The position numbers were made by a program, and so were the translations under genes. A stretch of DNA of 38,143 nt from Oscillospiraceae bacterium (lineage in GTDB: Bacteria > Bacillota > Clostridia > Oscillospirales > Ruminococcaceae): positions 1 through 38,143 of the forward strand of contig JAUNJJ010000026.1 in assembly GCA_030533325.1 (NCBI GenBank). Direction: 5' to 3'. The notes beneath the pieces were generated by a model. The model saw nothing but the letters and a program-made list of their open reading frames with translations. It searched no databases and was not told where the DNA came from. The stretch's first letter is position 1. Each line of letters starts with the position of its first letter. Shown in pieces: positions 33,096 to 38,143 of the stretch.

Positions 33096-33649
33096 CCGTT
33101 AAACCCCCTCTCATTCAGAAAATCTTTAAGTTTCTTTCTTATCCTCGCAAGTATTGTTTTTATGTTTTCTTCTTTCACTGAACATTGCCTGGCAATTTGT
33201 GCCTGTGAATCAAGATACCAGTATCTGCGAATAAATATATACCTTTTTCCGTTATCGAGACTTTCTACAAATTCATTAATTGCATCTACAAGTTCAGATT
33301 CATCAAACTCTGATTCAGTATCTGATTTGCTTCCGATACATTCAGCAAGTTCATCAAATGAAAAATTCACATCCGGTCTTCGCTTATCACTTGTAATATG
33401 CCTTAACCGGTTTAAAGAATGATTTTTTATTATACGGAACAGAAATGCATTCAGAAACTCCGGTCTTTCGGTTGGCATAAGGTTCCATGCAGTAAGATAT
33501 GTATCATTGAGACATTCTTCAGCATCATAAATATCATTAAGTATGTTTTTCGCAATATTTAAACAGCGGTTTCGATATTTTTTATCCGTTTCATTAATAG
33601 CATTTTCTGAACGTTCCCAGTAAAGATCTATTATTTCTTTATCATCCAA
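33092..33649 (-). CDS. ECF-type RNA polymerase sigma factor with TTG start
   Basis: The 185-residue protein has region 2 (YRNRCLNIAKNILNDIYDAE, ECLNDTYLTAWNLMPTERPE, FLNAFLFRIIKNHSLNRLRH) and region 4 (YIFIRRYWYLDSQAQIARQ, then CSVKEENIKTILARIRKKL). The start must be TTG 33649, since a stop lies three codons upstream and no in-frame ATG occurs near; GGGAGGTG precedes it. The weak start may keep sigma levels low relative to the anti-sigma factor. It heads the operon sigma, anti-sigma, dockerin protein and probably drives cellulosome or wall-degradation genes. Confidence 0.85.
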   Translation of the reverse strand: MDDKEIIDLYWERSENAINETDKKYRNRCLNIAKNILNDIYDAEECLNDTYLTAWNLMPTERPEFLNAFLFRIIKNHSLNRLRHITSDKRRPDVNFSFDELAECIGSKSDTESEFDESELVDAINEFVESLDNGKRYIFIRRYWYLDSQAQIARQCSVKEENIKTILARIRKKLKDFLNERGFNG

Positions 33650-33947
33650 AACAACTCACCTCCCTGATATTTTTCCCTTTAATTTCGCCACACACATCAG
33701 CTAACTTCGTTAGTACACTATATTAGTGTAAATTTTTTTTCGCAGGTAACACTTATCAGATTAACTTTGTAATTAATCACAATAATCCAGGCAATTAATT
33801 GTAAGATTTTCATAATCAATATTCTTAAACTGCCAGACCAAAGTACATCATAGATTAATAGTCCTTTGAATACAAGTATACACAATCCTGAAACATTTTT
33901 CAACAAACCTGACAGGAAACAGTAACGGTAAAATACAAAACAAAATA
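33650..33947. other. Gene-free leader region of the sigma operon
   Basis: No gene seen. Two small hairpins stand out: CTAACTTCGTTAG (33702-33714) and the inverted repeat TACACTA-TAT-TAGTGTA (33713-33729). They lie about 65-80 bases upstream of the sigma start and could be operator or promoter elements. No clear sigma-A promoter can be placed. Confidence 0.4.
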
Positions 33948-33983
33948 TAAAAACAAGAGGCACGTACCACTCCGTACATGCCT
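33948..33983 (-). terminator. Orphan terminator hairpin, copy of the one after the spore-protein gene
   Basis: TAAAAACAAGAGGCACGTAC, a CACTCC loop, then GTACATGCCT. It is identical to 37562-37597 in 34 of 36 positions. Read on the minus strand it is a stem followed by a T-rich tail, but there is no minus-strand gene for it to end. Confidence 0.65.
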
Positions 33984-33987
33984 TAAT

Positions 33988-34016
33988 TTGACTCTTTTAT
34001 AAAAACATGATATAAT
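33988..34016 (+). promoter_or_regulatory. Promoter of the first AAA_14/DUF4143 ATPase
   Basis: TTGACT (33988-33993), 17 bases, TATAAT (34011-34016). It leads directly into the 33-bp tandem repeats. Confidence 0.75.
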
Positions 34017-34017
34017 T

Positions 34018-34104
34018 AAAAAATGCGGAAACCATAAAATTCAGTACAATAAAAAATGCGGAAACTATGAATTTCAATGAAATAAAAAATGCGGAAGACA
34101 GGGA
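34018..34104 (+). repeat. 33-bp tandem repeat in the ATPase leader
   Basis: Units begin at 34018, 34051 and 34084, each opening with AAAAAATGCGGAA. Two are full length; the third breaks off into the ribosome site. Each carries ATG CGG AA; the first two reach a stop within five codons (ATGCGGAAACCATAA, ATGCGGAAACTATGA). Only the third is in frame with the ATPase. Confidence 0.7.
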
Positions 34105-34109
34105 GATAT

Positions 34110-35438
34110 ATGTTCAGACGAAAAATATATGATAAACTTCTTGAATGGAAGAGTGAATCAAACGGAAAAACAGCCCTCCTTATAGAAGGTGCACGAAGAA
34201 TCGGAAAATCCACAGTAGCAGAAGAATTTGCTAAAAACGAATACGAAACATACATTCTCATAGATTTTGCAAAAGCTTCAAAGGAAATAAGAAATCTTTT
34301 TGATGATATATCGGATCTTAATTATCTTTTTCTAAGGCTTCAGCTTCATTACAATACAGATTTGCATGAACGTAAATCCCTGATAATATTTGATGAGGTT
34401 CAGTTATGTCCTTCAGCACGTCAGGCTATAAAAGCTCTTGTTCAGGATCGAAGATATGACTATATAGAAACAGGTTCTTTAATTTCTATAAGAAAAAATG
34501 TTAAGGATATACTTATACCAAGTGAAGAACGCAAGCTGATTATGTATCCAATGGATTATGAGGAATTTTTATGGGCTGTCGGAGATAATACAACATTTTC
34601 ACTTGTAAGGAAATGTTTTGAGATGAATCAGAAACTTGGTGATGATGTTAATCGCAGGATGCTGAGACAATTCAGACTTTATATGCTGGTGGGTGGAATG
34701 CCTCAGGCTGTATCTGAGTATATAGAGTCAAATAATTTTAAAAAAGTTGATTATGTAAAGAGAGATATTCTTAATCTTTATGAGGACGATTTTATGAAGA
34801 TTGATCCGACAGGCAGGTTATCTCTGCTCTTTGACTCTATTCCTGCTCAGCTTAATACAAATGCGTCCAGATATAAGACCAGCAGTATAATCGGAAATGA
34901 ATCCGGTGAGAAAATTCTGGAGTTTATCGCTGAACTTAAATCATCCCGAACCGTTCTGGTATCATATCATGTAAATGATCCAAATGCAGGAATGTCAAAT
35001 ACAAAAGATATCTCAAGATTTAAGCTGTTTATCTGTGATACAGGACTTTTTACAACACTTATGTTCAAGGACAGAGAGTTTACTGAAAATGACATTTACA
35101 GTAAATTGCTTTCTGATAAACTCGGTGCTAATCTTGGATATCTTTATGAAAATGCAGTTGCACAGATTCTTGCAGCAAATGGAAATGAATTGTTTTACTA
35201 TACAATGATGAATGAAGTGTCAAAACATAATTATGAAATAGATTTCCTTCTGGCAAGAAAAAATAAGGTTTGTCCAATTGAAGTTAAATCATCAGGATAT
35301 AAAACTCACAGGTCGCTGGATGTTTTTACAGAAAAATATTCGTCCCGAATTCTTAACAGATATCTTGTTTATACAAAAGATTTTGCCAGAGAAAACGATA
35401 TTTATTGTCTTCCGGTTTACATGGTGCCATATTTATAA
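34110..35438 (+). CDS. AAA_14/DUF4143-family ATPase with PD-(D/E)XK-like tail
   Basis: The 442-residue protein is given from ATG 34110, which follows AGGGAG; ATG 34089 in the third leader repeat is in frame but lacks a site. Walker A is IEGARRIGKST (residues about 23-33) and Walker B is SLIIFDEVQLCP (about 90-101). A DUF4143-type helical middle follows. The C-terminal nuclease-like strand pair is YEIDFLLARKNKVCPIEVKS (about 379-398). These ATPases are common and often decaying in gut Firmicutes, and their role is unsettled (proposed in defence or toxin-antitoxin settings). No partner gene is coupled. A similar but not closely related ATPase follows. Confidence 0.8.
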   Translation: MFRRKIYDKLLEWKSESNGKTALLIEGARRIGKSTVAEEFAKNEYETYILIDFAKASKEIRNLFDDISDLNYLFLRLQLHYNTDLHERKSLIIFDEVQLCPSARQAIKALVQDRRYDYIETGSLISIRKNVKDILIPSEERKLIMYPMDYEEFLWAVGDNTTFSLVRKCFEMNQKLGDDVNRRMLRQFRLYMLVGGMPQAVSEYIESNNFKKVDYVKRDILNLYEDDFMKIDPTGRLSLLFDSIPAQLNTNASRYKTSSIIGNESGEKILEFIAELKSSRTVLVSYHVNDPNAGMSNTKDISRFKLFICDTGLFTTLMFKDREFTENDIYSKLLSDKLGANLGYLYENAVAQILAANGNELFYYTMMNEVSKHNYEIDFLLARKNKVCPIEVKSSGYKTHRSLDVFTEKYSSRILNRYLVYTKDFARENDIYCLPVYMVPYL

Positions 35439-35595
35439 TGATTAATGTTGTTTTTTACAGGCTGTGATTTGAATGAAGCAAAACCTGCTCTGCAACGCAG
35501 TCCAGCATATGATTCAAATGCTCCAAAAACCAAATTATCAAGTACATCCTGTTGATAACGAATATGAAATGCCGCATATCGACTTACTTTCTTTT

Positions 35596-35636
35596 CTGTT
35601 TCCCAAAATTAAAAAAATCTTGATTTTGGGAAACAG
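35596..35636. promoter_or_regulatory. Inverted repeat over the promoter of the second ATPase
   Basis: CTGTTTCCCAAAAT (35596-35609) and ATTTTGGGAAACAG (35623-35636) are exact complements. The right arm overlaps the -35 TTGATT (35620-35625). It could be an operator or a leader hairpin. Confidence 0.65.
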
Positions 35637-35648
35637 ACGGGGTATAAT
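35620..35648 (+). promoter_or_regulatory. Promoter of the second AAA_14/DUF4143 ATPase
   Basis: TTGATT (35620-35625), 17 bases, TATAAT (35643-35648). Confidence 0.7.
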
Positions 35649-35672
35649 AATGTCAAAGGAGTGTTTGTGCTT

Positions 35673-36866
35673 ATGAAACTGATAGAAAGAAAAGACTATC
35701 TTGAAAAAGTAATCAATGTGATCGGTACGCCTGATATAAAGGTCATCACTGGTGTCCGCCGAAGCGGTAAGTCCAAATTGCTTGAAGCATTCAAGAGCTA
35801 TGTGAATGCAAACATTGAGAATGCCAATATCATACACATCAACTTCAATCTGCCGGATTTTGATGATCTGACAGAATATCGCCCGTTGTATGAATATATC
35901 AGTGCAGCTTACAAGGAAGGCACAGAAAATTTCGTCCTGATAGATGAAATACAGATGTGCAGCAACTTTGAAAAGGCAATAAACGGCTTACACGCATCAG
36001 AGAAATTCGATATTTATATCACAGGCTCTAATGCATTTCTGTTAAGCTCAGATCTTGCAACGCTGTTCACAGGCAGAACCTTTGAGATTAAGGTTTATCC
36101 GTTTTCCTTTGCCGAATATGTGAAATACTTTGCATACACTGACCTCTATTCTGCCTTTGATAAATATGTCATCGAGGGCGGTATGGCTGGTTCTTATTTG
36201 TATAAAGACGCGGAAGCAAAATATGACTATATTGCAGAAGTTTTTCAAACACTGATCGTCAGGGATATTCGACAAAAGTATAAAATCCGCAATACATCTC
36301 TTATGGACAGACTTGTCGACTTCCTTATGGATAACATCTCAAACCTCACATCAGCCAGAAATATCGCTGATACCTTTAACAGCAACAAAGACAAGATTAA
36401 TCACAAGACTGTTGGCTCATATATGCAGTATCTTTGCAATGCCTTTGCATTCTATAAAGTACGACGATACGACATCAAAGGAAAGAAATATCTCTCAACC
36501 ACCGAGAAGTATTACCTCAGCGATCACTCTTTCCGATATGCTATGCTCGGAACAAAGAACATGGACTATGGAAGAGTGCTTGAGAATATCGTCGCAATAG
36601 AGCTGCTTCGCCGTGGCTATGAGGTTTATGCAGGTGTTCTTTATAAAAAAGAGATTGACTTTGTAGCAATCAAGCGTGATGAGAAGCTGTATATACAGGT
36701 ATCTGACAACATTACTGATGACAAAACATTTCAGCGTGAGGTGTCTCCGCTGCTGTCCGTTCAGGACGCTTATCCGAAGATGCTGATTGCAAGGACACGT
36801 CACGATTCCTATCAGTATGAAGGCATAAAGATCATCGACTTTTCGGACTGGCTTACAAACACATAA
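35673..36866 (+). CDS. AAA_14/DUF4143-family ATPase
   Basis: The 397-residue protein starts at ATG 35673 (MKLIERKDYLEKV) behind AAAGGAG. Walker A is ITGVRRSGKSKLLEAF (about 23-38) and Walker B is FVLIDEIQMCSNFEKAI (about 88-104), followed by DIYITGSNAFLLSS, typical of the group. The DUF4143 part spans about 200-395 and ends in the nuclease-like tail EIDFVAIKRDEKLYIQVSDN, where the usual E-V-K is Q-V-S, so the nuclease lysine is missing. A 14-base copy of its promoter repeat (CTGTTTCCCAAAAT) recurs just after its stop at 36874. Codon use is closer to average than that of the first ATPase gene. Role unsettled. Confidence 0.8.
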   Translation: MKLIERKDYLEKVINVIGTPDIKVITGVRRSGKSKLLEAFKSYVNANIENANIIHINFNLPDFDDLTEYRPLYEYISAAYKEGTENFVLIDEIQMCSNFEKAINGLHASEKFDIYITGSNAFLLSSDLATLFTGRTFEIKVYPFSFAEYVKYFAYTDLYSAFDKYVIEGGMAGSYLYKDAEAKYDYIAEVFQTLIVRDIRQKYKIRNTSLMDRLVDFLMDNISNLTSARNIADTFNSNKDKINHKTVGSYMQYLCNAFAFYKVRRYDIKGKKYLSTTEKYYLSDHSFRYAMLGTKNMDYGRVLENIVAIELLRRGYEVYAGVLYKKEIDFVAIKRDEKLYIQVSDNITDDKTFQREVSPLLSVQDAYPKMLIARTRHDSYQYEGIKIIDFSDWLTNT

Positions 36867-36873
36867 TACACAC

Positions 36874-36907
36874 TGTTTCCCAAAATCCAAAATACAAGTT
36901 TGGAAAC
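36874..36907. repeat. Downstream copy of the promoter repeat
   Basis: CTGTTTCCCAAAAT (36874-36887) repeats the left arm at 35596 exactly and in the same direction, and is followed by an imperfect right arm (GTTTGGAAAC). The gene is therefore bordered by related elements. A 12-base match, TGTTTCCCAAAA, also lies at 30431-30442. Confidence 0.6.
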
Positions 36908-36909
36908 CT

Positions 36910-37258
36910 AAAAGTCGGATAATATATACTCGACTAAACCATTTACCAGGACTGCTGAGAGGTACTCCGGACTCAATCATTGTTTTCAGTTCAGGCAGAT
37001 CATTGTCAAAAGCTATCTTATCAGATGTTAGTGGGCTTATCTCCTGACATAAAAATACCTGTAAATATTCCCATACGCATTCACGCTCCTTCCTAAAAAT
37101 GGGCATAAGAAAAGCGGAAAAGTTTTCAGGAACTTATGACTTTCTTACAATTGTAAAAGGAATATATTGGATACAAGAAGGCGTTAGTGTAACGTTACTA
37201 CTCACGGGTTAGCCAGCCGTGTGTATTTGACTGGCTCATGCTTTTTTCTTTTAAAATT
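36910..37258. other. Gene-free relic DNA right of the ATPases
   Basis: No gene can be supported. The minus strand holds a ribosome-site-like AGGAAGGAG near 37084 and short open frames (for example LTSDKIAFDNDLPELKTMI) that I do not recognise. A 12-bp palindrome TTACAATTGTAA lies near 37145 and GTAACGTTAC near 37189. AGCCAG and CTGGCT at about 37211-37235 form a small hairpin before a T-run. The make-up suggests the edge of a lost mobile element. Confidence 0.35.
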
Positions 37259-37290
37259 GTAATAGCCCCCTCAATTGAGGGGGCTATTAC
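37259..37290. terminator. Perfect 32-bp palindrome
   Basis: GTAATAGCCCCCTCAA (37259-37274) and TTGAGGGGGCTATTAC (37275-37290) are exact complements with no loop bases. The upstream T-rich stretch gives a possible minus-strand terminator tail weakened by interruptions. Confidence 0.7.
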
Positions 37291-37315
37291 TGTTTGTGTC
37301 GGGTATGATGTTCAG

Positions 37316-37467
37316 CTAGTGTGCTGACTTGATGAGATTTAACTAAACTACATATTTAATAAGTTGCTATAACTATTCGTTATCATATTATTAAGTTATG
37401 TTAAATATCAATGTGTCTGTACACTAGTGTTCTGACTTGATGAGATTTAATTAAACTACATATTTAA
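37316..37467 (+). repeat. Pair of 44-bp direct repeats
   Basis: Units at 37316-37359 and 37424-37467 share 42 of 44 bases (CTAGTGT, CTGACTTGATGAGATTTAA, TAAACTACATATTTAA). They flank 64 AT-rich bases with a partial palindrome. No gene lies here. Confidence 0.75.
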
Positions 37468-37561
37468 GGCTCTTCTGTAACTTCGGTCGATATGTAACCT
37501 GTATTTATCCCGCGTTTCACTTGACAGCGGACTCACTTAATGAAGAATGGCAGGTTAATAG

Positions 37562-37597
37562 TAAAAACAAGAAGCACGTACCACTTCGTACATGCCT
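37562..37597 (-). terminator. Terminator of the spore-protein gene
   Basis: On the minus strand GCATGTAC and GTACGTGC pair through one wobble and are followed by TTCTTGTTTTTA. It lies 47 bases past the spore-protein stop. A near-identical copy is at 33948. Confidence 0.7.
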
Positions 37598-37643
37598 CTC
37601 ATTTTTATATTCCTAAAGAATCGATGTTATCTCAGAAATGCAA

Positions 37644-37823
37644 TTACTGCATCTTGTAGCTTTCTACCATCTTCTTAACCATCTGACCGCCAACAGAACC
37701 AGCCTGTCTTGCAGTGAGGTCGCCGTTGTAACCCTGCTTGAGGTTTACTCCCATTTCATTGGCACATTCCATCTTGAAACGTTCCATTGCTTCTTTACCA
37801 TTCTGAGTATATTCGCCTTTCAT
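37644..37823 (-). CDS. Alpha/beta-type small acid-soluble spore protein
   Basis: The 59-residue product of the minus strand starts at 37823 behind AAAGGAG and reads MKGEYTQNGKEAMERFKMEC, then ANEMGVNLKQGYNGDLTARQ and AGSVGGQMVKKMVESYKMQ. The block E-(L/M)-G-V-x-L, G-Y-x-G-D-L-T-x-R-Q and G-S-V-G-G-Q-M-V-K matches the alpha/beta-type SASP family, including its two DNA-binding halves and the glutamate region cut by the germination protease. The protein coats and protects DNA in the spore core. It is normally made in the forespore under sigma-G; CATAATA upstream is a possible -10, but the -35 is unclear. Confidence 0.9.
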   Translation of the reverse strand: MKGEYTQNGKEAMERFKMECANEMGVNLKQGYNGDLTARQAGSVGGQMVKKMVESYKMQ

Positions 37824-38143
37824 ATCATTAACTCCTTTAAAATAATTTGTTTTGAATTGGTGCCGTGATATTATTATGGATTTTTTGATGAAAAATATCA
37901 GAGGTAATGTTTGTATAAAAACAAAGAATTATTTTCAATGTAAAGGCTGTTTTTTGACATATTATGGATAAAAAATACCTCTTAGGGCGAACTAATTACC
38001 TCTTAGGGCGAAACTGTATACAGGAAGCATGTGAATATGGTATTATAGTTTTGCTGCAGCGGAAAAGATATTTAAAAATATGAGCGGGTATGGTGCAGAT
38101 TAATATTAAAAACATTAAAATACGTATTGATAAATTGATATAA
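37824..38143. other. Gene-free right edge with a 16-bp direct repeat
   Basis: No gene seen. TACCTCTTAGGGCGAA occurs at 37976-37991 and 37997-38012, a 21-base period. The nearest gene is the spore-protein gene, whose promoter should lie within 37824-37900. Confidence 0.5.

Noticed and set aside
24372-33729. Shared operator CACTAATATAGT before both sigma genes
   Set aside because: The 12-base match falls at different distances and is AT-rich; chance is too likely without more copies.
34018-34104. CRISPR-like array
   Set aside because: Units are contiguous with no spacers, only two to three copies, and no cas genes are present.
35473-35676. Small gene between the two ATPases
   Set aside because: The frame runs through the promoter and inverted repeat of the second ATPase, has no ribosome site and looks like no protein family.
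36495-37106. 203-residue minus-strand gene
   Set aside because: Most of it is the antisense shadow of the ATPase tail; the remaining 50 or so residues are unrecognised and without a good start.
37638-37868. 76-residue plus-strand gene
   Set aside because: It is the antisense shadow of the spore-protein gene, which matches a known family on the minus strand.
1-38143. tRNA, rRNA or riboswitch
   Set aside because: I looked in the gene-free stretches for cloverleaf ends, rRNA-like blocks and common riboswitch cores and saw none; a covariance search was not possible.

Overview
The window looks like a chromosomal segment of an anaerobic, fibre-degrading, spore-forming Firmicute close to Ruminococcus (R. 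flavefaciens-like). The reasons are the low G+C content, strong AGGAGG ribosome sites, TTGACA/TATAAT promoters, a short alpha/beta-type spore-protein gene near the right end, and six secreted proteins carrying dockerin modules, the cellulosome docking domains. The genus is an inference; there is no rRNA in the window.

Layout. 1-3.1 kb: a deleted relic of a YhcG/DUF1016 nuclease gene, then an intact two-gene RloA/RloB-like (AbiL-like) ATPase-effector pair, a candidate phage-defence module. 3.4-5.5 kb: an acidic leucine-rich-repeat dockerin protein and a TVP38/TMEM64 membrane protein. 5.6-11.4 kb: a 1141-residue GH98-CBM-CBM-dockerin enzyme, divergent from a large regulator that joins a sugar-binding-type domain, a degenerate GGDEF domain and an AraC helix-turn-helix. 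11.4-12.5 kb: a membrane diguanylate cyclase with an intact GGDEF. 12.7-14.6 kb: a TauE/SafE transporter, a small unknown gene, and relics of two AAA ATPase/nuclease genes. 14.9-20.1 kb: a tandem pair of paralogous secreted proteins with the dockerin in the middle of the chain, followed by three copies of an unrecognised module. 20.3-22.7 kb: an ABC transporter pair behind a palindromic operator. 22.8-24.3 kb: an ECF-like sigma gene and a broken anti-sigma gene, divergent from a CBM13-dockerin-GH43-GH43 enzyme (24.5-27.5 kb). 27.6-30.3 kb: thioesterase, AlbA_2/ATPase regulator, nitroreductase. 30.6-33.6 kb: an operon of ECF sigma, membrane anti-sigma and a dockerin protein. 34-36.9 kb: two AAA_14/DUF4143 ATPases with unusual repeat-rich promoters. 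36.9-38.1 kb: repeat-rich relic DNA and the spore-protein gene.

How it fits together. Two themes dominate. One is plant-wall attack by cellulosome parts (GH98, GH43, CBMs, LRR and unknown modules) under local control by sigma/anti-sigma pairs and the hybrid regulator. The other is turnover of defence or toxin-like ATPase/nuclease genes: three intact loci and at least three relics, of which two have lost only their middles. Short hairpin units recur at several gene ends and look like mobile or recombining terminators.
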